Of a stretch of DNA of 64,000 nt, positions 49,925 to 58,671 are shown one piece after another (positions within the stretch are counted from its first letter, which is position 1; each line of letters opens with the position of its first letter). The position numbers were made by a program, and so were the translations under genes. Below the pieces are notes generated by a model that searched no databases, was not told the origin of the DNA, and saw only the letters and a list, made by a program, of their open reading frames with translations. This stretch comes from Gordonibacter faecis (GTDB lineage: Bacteria; Actinomycetota; Coriobacteriia; Coriobacteriales; Eggerthellaceae), in assembly GCF_030077735.1 (NCBI RefSeq), contig NZ_JASJEU010000019.1, forward strand, positions 62,001 to 126,000, given 5' to 3'.

Positions 49925-51307
49925 ATGCTCAAGCGTAAAATGTATGACAAGCTTCTCGCTTGGAAGAGCGCTCCGAAGAAAAAAGTGCTCATACTTCTGG
50001 GCGCTCGCCAAACAGGAAAAACCTTTATCGTTCGTGAATTTGCGCGCGACAACTATCCCAACTTTCTCGAAGTTAACTTTCTTGAGGACGAAGACGATGC
50101 GGCGTTCCTTGCTGGCGCGGATAGTGCTGACGAACTTGTCTCGCGCCTTTCGCTCATTGCCGGTCGTGCGCTGGAGCCCGGAACGCTGGTGTTTCTCGAT
50201 GAGGTGCAGCGGGCGGCTTCAAACATTGTGACGCTCTCGAAGTTCTTGCTCGACGATGGTCGTTTCGATCTGATTTTGTCTGGGTCGCTTCTAGGGGCGG
50301 CGCTTGAAGGGGTGACGTCGTTTCCAGTGGGGTACGCACGAACCGAGCGCATGTATCCTCTCGACTTCGAGGAATTTTGCTGGGCGACAGGAGTTCCCGT
50401 TAGCATTATTGATAAAGTGAAGACCTGCTACCGCGACAAAAAGCCGCTTGAGCATACGTTGCATGAGCGGCTTACGAAACTGTACCGCCAGTACATCGCG
50501 GTTGGTGGCATGCCGGAGGCTGTGCAGCGCTTCCTTGATGGCAATCGCGATCTGGGGGCCGCGCGCGAGGTGGCAACCGACATAGCAGAGCAGTATCGCT
50601 TCGACATTACCAAGTATGCCACTGGTCGCAAGCTACAGATTCGCACGATTTTCGACAACATTCCTTCTCAGCTGTCGAAGGAAAACAAGCGCTTCATGAT
50701 GAAGTCGGTGAAGCAGGGGGCCACCTACGAGCGTTTGGATGACGATTTCGCGTGGCTTGTTAGCGCGGGGGTGGCGCTGCCGACGGTCATTGCGAGTGAG
50801 CCAAAATACCCTCTTGCGCGTACGAAGGTGCCTGAGAAATTCAAGCTGTATTCTTCCGATTGTGGCTTGCTGCTTGCGCAGTATCCGCAGGTAGCTGCCA
50901 TCGAGGTGGTGTCAGGGGAGGGGGATGCCAACTTCGGCGCGGTTTATGAGAACGTGGTCGCACAGGAAATTAAAGCTGCCGGCTTTCCTTTGTACTACTA
51001 TCACAACAGCCGCAAAGGCGAGATGGACTTCCTCCTTGAAACGGGCGAGGGCACGGTTATCCCTCTTGAGGTGAAGTCGGGCAAGGATTACAAACACCAC
51101 GTTGCGCTCAACAACTTGTTAGAAACGGAAGAATACGGCATCGAATGTGCCTACGTCCTGTCCGAACACAACGTTTCGACCGAAGTGCGCGAGGGTAAGC
51201 CCGTATATTACCTCCCCCTCTACATGACCCTCTGCCTCTCACTAGAACGAGGAAACGATCTCGAAGGCGTGAAACTAGAAGAAGTCTCCTTCGACGACTG
51301 GACTTAA
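49925..51307 (+). CDS. AAA-family ATPase with DUF4143
   Basis: A 460-residue protein. The N-terminal AAA/STAND-type ATPase has Walker A GARQTGKTFI (about 27-36) and Walker B LVFLDEVQRA (about 92-101). A winged-helix middle and a C-terminal DUF4143/PD-(D/E)XK-like part follow, with GEMDFLLE ... PLEVKSGK, the Asp and E-x-K arrangement of nuclease folds. These genes are common, often horizontally moved, and of unknown role. Three operator-like iterons directly precede it. No ribosome site is clear. Confidence 0.85.
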   Translation: MLKRKMYDKLLAWKSAPKKKVLILLGARQTGKTFIVREFARDNYPNFLEVNFLEDEDDAAFLAGADSADELVSRLSLIAGRALEPGTLVFLDEVQRAASNIVTLSKFLLDDGRFDLILSGSLLGAALEGVTSFPVGYARTERMYPLDFEEFCWATGVPVSIIDKVKTCYRDKKPLEHTLHERLTKLYRQYIAVGGMPEAVQRFLDGNRDLGAAREVATDIAEQYRFDITKYATGRKLQIRTIFDNIPSQLSKENKRFMMKSVKQGATYERLDDDFAWLVSAGVALPTVIASEPKYPLARTKVPEKFKLYSSDCGLLLAQYPQVAAIEVVSGEGDANFGAVYENVVAQEIKAAGFPLYYYHNSRKGEMDFLLETGEGTVIPLEVKSGKDYKHHVALNNLLETEEYGIECAYVLSEHNVSTEVREGKPVYYLPLYMTLCLSLERGNDLEGVKLEEVSFDDWT

Positions 51308-51329
51308 TCGCTTGTGGTGTAAGTAAGGT

Positions 51330-51464
51330 TTACCACTCAAGCTGGTCCTCAGTTAGACAATCCTCAAGTTTTTCTGCTGCTTCCGCTTGCAGCGACTCGC
51401 CCATGCCGGGGATCCCGTTGAGGAAAAGAGTTTCTTCGATGGCGGTCTGGGTGTCTTCATCCAC
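51330..51464 (-). pseudogene. Short antitoxin-like remnant
   Basis: A 44-codon frame from GTG 51464 to a TAA at 51330 reads VDEDTQTAIEETLFLNGIPG, followed by an acidic tail ending TEDQLEW. This resembles the C-terminal tail of Phd/YefM- or RelB-type antitoxins; the DNA-binding N-terminus is missing. It lies between the ATPase and LuxR genes and could be the trace of a lost toxin-antitoxin pair. Similarity is judged by eye only. Confidence 0.35.
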
Positions 51465-51480
51465 GGGAACCACTTCTGTC

Positions 51481-52947
51481 TTACGCGTCCTCCACTGGGA
51501 ATTCTTCGATGAAGTCCATGAGTTTTTGTTGGGAGTGGATGTCTAGTTTGCGGTAGATGCTGTAGATGTGGCTTTTGACCGTGTGGGGCGAGATGGTGAG
51601 TTTGTTTTGGATGTAGGCGGCGTTGCGGCCTTTGGCCAGGAATTTCAGGATGTCGGTCTCTCGAGGGGAGAGCTGGTAGAGGTCGGCCACGGCGGTGCAG
51701 CGGCGCTCGAACAACTCCTTCTCGCTCAGGTTTGAAGGCACGGCTGACTGCGGCGTGCGCTCTTCCACCGCGCCGCCCTCGGGGGTATGGTGCTCGGCGG
51801 AGGGGAAGAACAGCATCACAACGGCTACCAGCACAAACGCCATGCACAGGCGTACGATCATGAACGCGTCGGAGTGCGCGCCGTAAACCATCGTCATAGC
51901 GGTGGCGATCGCCCAACCAACAAGGAAGCCCAGCGCGCTGAATACGAGTCGCACGGGGGCCTGGCGAAACACGGGCGTGTCCCAACGCTCGACGCTTTTC
52001 TTCACGATGAACGCGTAGTTCACCGATACAAATGCCGCCCATGAAGCCACCACCAAGCACGAGCATGCCAGTTGAATGCCCTCGGTGGCAAACGGCATGG
52101 AGAGGCATGCCAGCACGGTGATGCACAATAGCACGCGCTGGATAACGGTGATACTCACCGACTTGTTCAGCACGGCAAGCAGCGTAATAACCCCCGCGCC
52201 GGGAATGACGAACAGAAGGCCCACCAGCACATCTTCGGAACCCGAGTTGAATAAATACACAAACGTGAGACCGAACACGATGCCGAACGCCACCAGCGAC
52301 GGCTCAATCTCGCGCGTGAACTCCCACGTGTTCTTGCAGGCTCCCACCGGTGGCGCGTCGGGGTTGCCCTCACCGCGTGCGCTAGCAAAGCGCAAAAGCC
52401 CCACGCTGAGCAGTGCATAAATGATGCAGAACACCGGTTGCAGCGCCTCGGGAACCACTGCGGCAAGCGCAAAGAGCGCGCCTCCGCCCGCAAGAGACAG
52501 GCTGGTGAAACGCGGGTAGTTCTGCACGCGAATACGGCTGCCCACGTCAAGCCAGCTCACCGTAAGCGAAGCGCCGCTGAAGCCAGCGCACAGGTTTATG
52601 ATGCAGAGCACCGGGGCAGGCGGTACCGGCGCACCAAAACTCAGCAGCAGCGCTGTCCCAGGCAAAAGCAGGGCAAGCACAGCACTACCGATGAGCACCG
52701 GAAGCTTGAACGGGTCAAACCGCGCGTTTTTGCTCACAAGGTGCAAGATAAGATAGCCAAGGGTGATGCCAGCAAACACGAACAGCTGAATGCCGTCGCG
52801 CTCGGCGATGGGAGTGTCCTGAATGAAAACGGCGAACAGCCAGTAAAACGACACGAACATCCAGCCAAAAAAGCACGCGAACCCGCCCATGCCAAGCAGC
52901 TCCATGGCGCCAATCTGACGCTTTGAAACAGCCTTGCTGTCATCCAT
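51481..52947 (-). CDS. Membrane-embedded LuxR-family regulator
   Basis: A 488-residue protein with about 12 hydrophobic helices (about 12-395) and a C-terminal LuxR helix-turn-helix (LSPRETDILKFLAKG ... SPHTVKSHIYSIYRK). I chose ATG 52947 because AGGGGGAATCG precedes it. It sits between module 2 and the FucI-like genes and may control either, or module 3. It is the third such regulator in the window, supporting the idea that each redox locus has its own sensor. Confidence 0.86.
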   Translation of the reverse strand: MDDSKAVSKRQIGAMELLGMGGFACFFGWMFVSFYWLFAVFIQDTPIAERDGIQLFVFAGITLGYLILHLVSKNARFDPFKLPVLIGSAVLALLLPGTALLLSFGAPVPPAPVLCIINLCAGFSGASLTVSWLDVGSRIRVQNYPRFTSLSLAGGGALFALAAVVPEALQPVFCIIYALLSVGLLRFASARGEGNPDAPPVGACKNTWEFTREIEPSLVAFGIVFGLTFVYLFNSGSEDVLVGLLFVIPGAGVITLLAVLNKSVSITVIQRVLLCITVLACLSMPFATEGIQLACSCLVVASWAAFVSVNYAFIVKKSVERWDTPVFRQAPVRLVFSALGFLVGWAIATAMTMVYGAHSDAFMIVRLCMAFVLVAVVMLFFPSAEHHTPEGGAVEERTPQSAVPSNLSEKELFERRCTAVADLYQLSPRETDILKFLAKGRNAAYIQNKLTISPHTVKSHIYSIYRKLDIHSQQKLMDFIEEFPVEDA

Positions 52948-53079
52948 CGATTCCCCCTGACCATCTGCACAAACGTCGATGGAGAAACTGACCACGATCC
53001 GCGCCTGAAAAGGCATTACACAAGCGCGAGCCCCAACATCTCCAGCCATCAAGTATACATCAAAGCATTCGACGAAGTA

Positions 53080-53238
53080 ATGATGTGGCGGCTTGGCTTA
53101 TGTGAGATTTGCAGGAAGCATTGCGGCGTTATGGAAATAGACGAGCGCGTGTCTATGCATGGCGCCTGTAAGCGGAGGGAGTTGCCTCGGAAGGTGTTCT
53201 CTTCGTTCATCTCGATGCCCCCGCTTCTGTCTGCATGA
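53080..53238 (+). CDS. Possible 52-aa Cys-containing small protein
   Basis: Frame ATG ATG at 53080 to TGA at 53238. It encodes LCEICRKHCGVMEIDERV followed by HGACKRRELP, with four cysteines (C-x2-C-x3-C and one more) that could bind zinc. There is no good ribosome site, and the last 32 bases overlap the convergent gene at 53207-53644. It may be a chance frame or a remnant. Confidence 0.25.
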   Translation: MMWRLGLCEICRKHCGVMEIDERVSMHGACKRRELPRKVFSSFISMPPLLSA

Positions 53239-53644
53239 AAGCAGTGAAAACAAGGTCGGCTAGGTCATCGGTTGTATCTGCTAAGCCGGCACGTATGCCG
53301 TCAAGTTTTACTTCGAACTCTCGCTGCATGGTCATGATGAGTAGCGCTTGCTTCATGTCAACCGAGCGTGCGCCGTCACACGTTGCCGGTCGATCGGTTT
53401 CAAGCACTTGGTGAGGGTTGGTTCTAAGAGCTTTTGCGAGACTCGCTTCCGCAAGTTCATCCATCGTGTGGCTGGGGGCTTCGTCTTCGCTTAATCCAAA
53501 TTTAGCTAACACATAGATAAACAGGCTTTCGCGCAGTATCTCGACGTTGAGCGTACCGGCTGCACGTGCGGCAAGAACGCGCTCAACCTGCCTGTTTGCT
53601 TCCTTTTTAGTCGCCAGTAAATGCTCTTTAATGTCGCGACGCAT
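53207..53644 (-). CDS. 145-aa unrecognised protein downstream of the FucI-like gene
   Basis: A mostly helical, soluble protein with an Arg/Lys-rich N-terminus (DIKEHLLATKKEANRQVERV), a middle FGLSEDEAPSHTMDELAEA and an acidic C-terminus. There is no membrane segment or Cys motif. It starts 33 bases after the FucI-like stop with GGTGAGGGGAAGTTC ahead, so the two form an operon and it may be an accessory subunit. I do not recognise a family. Confidence 0.7.
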   Translation of the reverse strand: MRRDIKEHLLATKKEANRQVERVLAARAAGTLNVEILRESLFIYVLAKFGLSEDEAPSHTMDELAEASLAKALRTNPHQVLETDRPATCDGARSVDMKQALLIMTMQREFEVKLDGIRAGLADTTDDLADLVFTAFMQTEAGASR

Positions 53645-53677
53645 GAACTTCCCCTCACCTTGCTTTTTAGTCTGTGC

Positions 53678-55213
53678 TTATGCGCGGATAGGATTGAGGC
53701 CTAAGCGCTTTGCTAACTCTTCTAAATCATCGGCAATGTCGCCATACACGAGCGGAAGGTGCAACCCGAAGCGCATCTGCTTCTTGAATAAATCGCGCGT
53801 GTCTTTCACCTTAAACACAAAGCCGCCGTTACAGTTGTCGGTATCAAAACCGGTTCCGGCAACAATTTCGCCTTCAACAATAAGCATTTCATCAAGGGTG
53901 GGGGAAATGCGGCATAAGGTGATCTTCTGACCTGCATCAGCGGTGAAGTTGTGCCGCTGAATGGCACCGAATCCCTGGTCGTAGGCGAAGTGGCGCAGAG
54001 CGTACTCATCAGCGGCTGCCTCAAGGCCATGAAGCTTGCGGCAAGGTGTGGAGTGAATAACCGAATAAAGATTGGCCGCTTCCTCCAAAGAAATGCCAGC
54101 CACATCTTCCTCATGCACATTAACTGGCCACTCGATATGATTCTCAGTAACCACAACGGGAAGCGTATTGCCCATATAGGCAGCGCTGTTGGAAAGCGCC
54201 ATTTCAGCAATCATGCACACCACGGAGGTGATATCGTACTCGCAGGCAGACGCAAAGCCCTGTTCCAGATTAAGCGAGTGTGCAAGGCAGAAGGTGAACT
54301 GCTGCTCGTTCAAGCGGCGTGTTGAGCAAGCATCGGGGCAGGGTGCTGTGAAGCCCGAGCAGTCGTAGAGATCCATGAGCTTTTGTACGACGGTCCAGGC
54401 TATCAATGATTTCACAACGAAGGGCTTATCGATGATGCAGGGGTCGGCTCCAGCCATGAGTTCATCAGCCATTTTACTGCATGCTTCGAGTTCATCCGGC
54501 GTGATATTGGGGGTGTCGCGACCCGGAGTGGTAACGTTACCTTCCTCGGGAAGAGGGCTCATCATATCCATCAGTTCATGTACATTCACGTGGCGAAAGT
54601 GCGTTCCCAGTTTGCGCGTCACGTCAGAGAGACACACGAATGAATCATTACCACCAGCTTTGGGGGTAGTGGAGTCGAATCGGGGTGCGAGCAGAATGTT
54701 TGCGGTGCGTATCGCTTTCTCTGCGCGCAGGATAGCGCAGTAGCGCGCAACTTCCGGCCAATCGAATGCTGGTAAGATGTCGGCCCCGCGACGCAGGGCG
54801 GGGGCGGTTGACATTGCGCCGAACGATTTGGTGGGGTTCATAACAACAGGCTTGTTCGTGCGGCAGCAGAACTCCACAAGAATTTGATTTGCGCCAAAAT
54901 TGGACATGACTACATAGAGGTCGGTTTTTTGATCGTCTGCCAGCATTTCCTCGAAGTAGGCATCCTTAATATCCCAATCATCAGTGCCGCGTACGATGGT
55001 GGGTTCAAGTATATGTGCGCCGGTAGAGGCAACATATTTTTCAATGTTGGCCAAAAAGCCCTTGAGCATTTTGCCTTGCACAATGGCGTCAAAGCCAGGC
55101 TTGATGGCGTCGCCGCCTGCCATGCGGCACGGTCCTTCATAGTAGTATTGATGCTCGAAGCCAATGAAGAGGGGTTTTACGTTCAGCTTGATGTCGGTGA
55201 CGCTGCGTTTCAT
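53678..55213 (-). CDS. L-fucose/L-arabinose isomerase-like protein
   Basis: A 511-residue protein resembling the FucI/AraA-type isomerase fold. An N-terminal Rossmann-like part (YVVMSNFGANQILVEFCC) is followed by a C-terminal region with GFTAPCPDACSTRRLNEQ and ASACEYDITSVVCMIAEMAL, like the family's ACE-A-D segment that supplies metal ligands. True sugar isomerases need Glu and Asp metal ligands; I cannot confirm all. No sugar transporter or kinase is adjacent, so the substrate may not be a sugar. AGAGGAAACGCTT precedes the ATG. Confidence 0.65.
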   Translation of the reverse strand: MKRSVTDIKLNVKPLFIGFEHQYYYEGPCRMAGGDAIKPGFDAIVQGKMLKGFLANIEKYVASTGAHILEPTIVRGTDDWDIKDAYFEEMLADDQKTDLYVVMSNFGANQILVEFCCRTNKPVVMNPTKSFGAMSTAPALRRGADILPAFDWPEVARYCAILRAEKAIRTANILLAPRFDSTTPKAGGNDSFVCLSDVTRKLGTHFRHVNVHELMDMMSPLPEEGNVTTPGRDTPNITPDELEACSKMADELMAGADPCIIDKPFVVKSLIAWTVVQKLMDLYDCSGFTAPCPDACSTRRLNEQQFTFCLAHSLNLEQGFASACEYDITSVVCMIAEMALSNSAAYMGNTLPVVVTENHIEWPVNVHEEDVAGISLEEAANLYSVIHSTPCRKLHGLEAAADEYALRHFAYDQGFGAIQRHNFTADAGQKITLCRISPTLDEMLIVEGEIVAGTGFDTDNCNGGFVFKVKDTRDLFKKQMRFGLHLPLVYGDIADDLEELAKRLGLNPIRA

Positions 55214-55320
55214 AAGCGTTTCCTCTCGTCTTATGGCCGGCCTTGAGTGGTCGGCATAGCTTTCGCTCTTTAAGCGCAGTGGGGTGCACAGAGGCTCTCC
55301 ACTATAGTGTTAGTGCGAAC

Positions 55321-55584
55321 TTACGCTTCGCCGGGGGGTTTGATGCCCAGGTGGTGGGAGACTTCGTTGGGCGAAGTGAGGCCTAAGTCTTTGCAGGCGC
55401 TGGCTACGCCGGGGGTGGCGCCGGTGGTGGCGTCGATGCCCGGGGGAGCGGCGAGTGGGGGAGCCTCGCAGGGGGAAACTTCCGCCGCATCAAGCGCTTT
55501 TGCCGCTTCGGCCCAGCTGGTGGCGCTGGTGACGGCATCGGGTGCGTCGTCCGCGCCGGAAGGGGAGTAGTCGTGCGCGCTCAT
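55321..55584 (-). CDS. 87-aa protein with two flavinylation-like motifs, module 3
   Basis: The last gene of the module 3 operon; its ATG overlaps the MFS stop (ATGA). It holds DAVTSAT (residues 16-22) and DATTGAT (51-57); the second fits the ApbE target D-x-x-[ST]-G-A-[ST] exactly, and the first has Ser for Gly. Each is followed by an Ala-rich helix. The rest of an FMN_bind domain is missing. It matches in length and motif the 87-aa protein at 40232-40495, also beside a molybdoenzyme, so a small covalent-FMN carrier is plausible. The Ala/Pro-rich make-up means chance motif matches cannot be ruled out. Confidence 0.6.
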   Translation of the reverse strand: MSAHDYSPSGADDAPDAVTSATSWAEAAKALDAAEVSPCEAPPLAAPPGIDATTGATPGVASACKDLGLTSPNEVSHHLGIKPPGEA

Positions 55585-56984
55585 GATGCTAGCGCCTCCG
55601 CACCTTCGGGCGCGCCCTCGCCGCGTGCAGCCAGCGCCTCTGCATCCTCCACAGCTTCCTCGTCCTCTTCGAACACCGGAGGCTTGGTGCACACGTATAT
55701 GATCCAGAGCACCGTACCCACGGCGGCGGTCACGGCGCAGAGCGGTGCCACGTTCGTCCACAGCTGGGCCTCGCCAATGACGTAGCCTACCACCGGCGTG
55801 CACAAGAGGTTCGAAATGCCCTGGAAGAAAATGATGATGGCCATGCCCACCGGCATGGTGACGCGCTTGGGCATGGTGACGGGTACCATCGACCACACAA
55901 CCCCGCTCGTCCAGCCGCTTTCCAATCCCAGCAGCACCAGGTACCACGGCAGATACTCGTACGGAATAAGGAACGCGCCCACGTAGAAAAACGCGCAGAA
56001 CCCCGCGATAATCACCATGATGTTGCGCTGACGCAGCTTCTGAAACTTACCCAGCAGAAACGCCGTCACAAGCGCCATGGGGATGGACGCCGCAAAACCA
56101 AGCGAGGCCATGGAGCCGCCGGAAATGCCCGCCTGCGCCTGCGCCGCCGCCATATCAACGCCGGAGGCCAGCAAGCGTTCAAGTTCCACGCCCTGCACGT
56201 AAGTGGGCACCCACGTGAGCACCGACAGTGACGTGAACATCAGAAAGCAGAACCCCAGGCCAAAGAGCCACATACGCTTCACCTTGAAGCCCTCAAGCGG
56301 AAGGGCGGCGGGGCGGTGCTGCTTCACGCCCGTCTCGCGCTCGCGGCGGGCGGCCACGCCGCGGCCCACATGCGGAACGCTCACGAACAGCGCAAACACC
56401 ACAAACGAGACCAGTGCCAGCACGTCGGAGAACCACCACCACGCGTGCCAGTTGTGCGGGTCGCCGGTGAGCGCCAGCGCCACGGGCACACCAATGTTGT
56501 AGGCAAGCGTGCTTCCCACCACGTACCACAAATTCCAAATGCCCATGGGAAGCCCCGCCTTCTCGCGGGGGAAGTACATAGAAATGATGGTGGTGGCCAC
56601 CACGCCCATCATGGCCACGCCGATGCCTTCAAGCACGCGCCCGGCAATAAGCTGGCCAAACGTGGCTGACAGCGCGCCCACAGCGCAACCCACCACCATA
56701 AAGGCCAGCCCGAAAAGCCCCACGCGCTTGGGCCCGAAACGGTTGAGCAAAAACGCCGAAGGAAACGCCGTCACAATGCCGGCGATGGCAATGACGGACA
56801 TGAGCCAGCCCGTCGTGCCAGGGTCGGTGCCAAAATCGGCCATGAGGGCCGGCATGAACGTGGGCACCTTAAACTGATTCATAATGACAATAATGCCGCA
56901 AAACAGCATGGCGAAGAGCACGATCCAGCCTTTACGCTGGCGGTTTTTCGCCTCGTCAGGGGAATTCTTGGACAAGTCGCTCAT
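55581..56984 (-). CDS. MFS transporter 2 of module 3
   Basis: A 467-residue, 12-helix major facilitator (MNQFKVPTFMPALMADFG in helix 1; loop motif LNRFGPKRVGLFG). An acidic C-terminal tail follows (about 445-467). It is related to the MFS of module 1. It lies 118 bp after MFS 1, with a 9-bp stem-loop between, and is coupled to the 87-aa gene. Two transporters in one operon suggest substrate import plus product export, or an exchanger pair. Confidence 0.9.
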   Translation of the reverse strand: MSDLSKNSPDEAKNRQRKGWIVLFAMLFCGIIVIMNQFKVPTFMPALMADFGTDPGTTGWLMSVIAIAGIVTAFPSAFLLNRFGPKRVGLFGLAFMVVGCAVGALSATFGQLIAGRVLEGIGVAMMGVVATTIISMYFPREKAGLPMGIWNLWYVVGSTLAYNIGVPVALALTGDPHNWHAWWWFSDVLALVSFVVFALFVSVPHVGRGVAARRERETGVKQHRPAALPLEGFKVKRMWLFGLGFCFLMFTSLSVLTWVPTYVQGVELERLLASGVDMAAAQAQAGISGGSMASLGFAASIPMALVTAFLLGKFQKLRQRNIMVIIAGFCAFFYVGAFLIPYEYLPWYLVLLGLESGWTSGVVWSMVPVTMPKRVTMPVGMAIIIFFQGISNLLCTPVVGYVIGEAQLWTNVAPLCAVTAAVGTVLWIIYVCTKPPVFEEDEEAVEDAEALAARGEGAPEGAEALAS

Positions 56985-57031
56985 GATTGATCCCTTCTCT
57001 CCGCGCAGGCGGGGATACAGGTGGAATGAAG

Positions 57032-57065
57032 GCGGCCCGGACGCGGGGTGTCCCGGCCGGGCCGC
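57032..57065 (-). other. Intercistronic stem-loop between the two MFS genes
   Basis: GCGGCCCGG (57032-57040) and CCGGGCCGC (57057-57065): a perfect 9-bp GC stem, with no T-tract on the transcribed strand. Confidence 0.6.
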
Positions 57066-57102
57066 TTACAAACGGTAGTGCTTCGTATTCAGCCGGTACT
57101 AT

Positions 57103-58599
57103 TTAGTGCTGAGCCGGAGCTTCGCTACCCTCGGCGGGCTTGCCAGCGGGAGCACCAGCACCCGCACCCGCACCAGCAGCCTGCTTGGACGGCTTCACGC
57201 CAAAGCTCAAGATGCAGCCCACCACGCCAATGGGCACCAGCGCCCAGAACGCAAGCATCGGATCCACGTGAATGCCCTGTGCCACGGCTTCCTGCACGGC
57301 CTGGCCAATAGCCGGACCGAAGTCGGCCGGGGTGCCGCCAGAGGCGAGCACGGCCTGCTTGGCCTGAATGGCCACGTTCGAGGCGGCCGTCAGACCCTCG
57401 TTGAACGGCGCCAGCGCGTAGCTGGTCACAATCTGGCCAGCGTACTGGCCCAGCGTCAAGAACGACAGGCCAAACGCAACGGCGGTCGCGCCACCCTTGA
57501 ACACAAACGTCGGCACGAGCGGACGGCAGCATGCGTTCAGCATCATGTTGCCAATGCAGAAGAACAGCACGTAAGGGATGAAGAACTCGGCATGGAACGC
57601 CAGCGCGGAGCAAATGGTCAGGCCCAAAATACCCACGACCACGCAGAGGTACTTCTTGGACTTCGGCGTCTTGTCGAGGATAAGGCCACCCAAGGGAGCC
57701 AGCGCGCCACACGCCACAATCAAACCACCCCAGAGACCAGCGGTGGTGGCATCCCAGCCAAAGCCACCCAGAGCCTCAGGCGTCTGCAGCCACGTCTTCA
57801 GGTACTGGCTAAACGCGTAGTTCATGTAGTTGAAGATGGCGAACATAATAATGAGGCACCACAGCTGACGGCTCTTGAAGAACTTCAGAACGGCCTTCAG
57901 CGGCTTACGCTCAGGCGACACCTGCGAGCGCTCGTCGCCCTTCGGGTCGCGAAACACCACAGCAAACAGAATGCCGAACACAGCCGCTACGGCCACCCAC
58001 ACCCACTGCAGGTTCGCCATGTTGGAGCCCACCATATGGTACACGCCGTCGTTCACGAAGTTCGACAGGAAGATACCCACGGGAGCCCAGCAGGACCATA
58101 TTGCCATGGCGCGGCCGCGCGTAGCGTCCGGGAACCACATGGACACACACGTGGGACCAGCCACAACGGTGGTGGACAGGCCCAGGCCCAGAATGAAGCG
58201 GCCCGCCAAAAACACGTAGAAGTTGCCGCCCACAAAGGCCGCGCTCAACGCGCTACCCACAACCGCCGCGCCAATGCCAATAAGCGTGGTGGCCTTCGCA
58301 CCAAACTTGCGCACGAGGATGGTGGTGGGCAGGGCCATAATCAGGGCGCCAATGGGCACCAGGCCCATGACGTTGGACAGCAGGCTGAAGTTCGCCGGAT
58401 TCGCGAAGAACGCGTTGTTCTCGGCAAGCCAGTTCTTGAACACCGGGAACGTGATGCCGGGAAGCCACATCCAGGCAAACACGATGCCCACTGCCGCCAA
58501 AAGCGACACAATAAGGCACGGCCAGGCGTATGAGGGCGTCTTCTCCACAGGCTTGGCTGCGGGAGCGCCGGCTGCGGTTGCAGCAGCAGGATTACTCAT
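57103..58599 (-). CDS. MFS transporter 1 of module 3
   Basis: A 498-residue major facilitator with about 12 helices and the loop segment LPTTILVRKFGAKATTL. It has Ala/Gly/Pro-rich polar ends (residues 3-20 and the last 30). It differs clearly from MFS 2, so the two probably move different molecules. AAGAAGGGGAACT precedes ATG 58599. It lies 72 bp after the amidohydrolase gene, across a strong stem-loop. Confidence 0.9.
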   Translation of the reverse strand: MSNPAAATAAGAPAAKPVEKTPSYAWPCLIVSLLAAVGIVFAWMWLPGITFPVFKNWLAENNAFFANPANFSLLSNVMGLVPIGALIMALPTTILVRKFGAKATTLIGIGAAVVGSALSAAFVGGNFYVFLAGRFILGLGLSTTVVAGPTCVSMWFPDATRGRAMAIWSCWAPVGIFLSNFVNDGVYHMVGSNMANLQWVWVAVAAVFGILFAVVFRDPKGDERSQVSPERKPLKAVLKFFKSRQLWCLIIMFAIFNYMNYAFSQYLKTWLQTPEALGGFGWDATTAGLWGGLIVACGALAPLGGLILDKTPKSKKYLCVVVGILGLTICSALAFHAEFFIPYVLFFCIGNMMLNACCRPLVPTFVFKGGATAVAFGLSFLTLGQYAGQIVTSYALAPFNEGLTAASNVAIQAKQAVLASGGTPADFGPAIGQAVQEAVAQGIHVDPMLAFWALVPIGVVGCILSFGVKPSKQAAGAGAGAGAPAGKPAEGSEAPAQH

Positions 58600-58644
58600 A
58601 GTTCCCCTTCTTTCAGACGCCTCCTTGCGGGCGTCTTGCACGGT

Positions 58645-58664
58645 GGCGGGGCGCGAGCCCCGCC
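58645..58664 (-). other. Intercistronic stem-loop between amidohydrolase and MFS 1
   Basis: GGCGGGGC-GCGA-GCCCCGCC, a perfect 8-bp stem with a GNRA-type loop on the plus strand; a second 6-bp stem (GACGCC / GGCGTC) lies at 58616-58635. Confidence 0.6.
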
Positions 58665-58671
58665 AGGTTAC

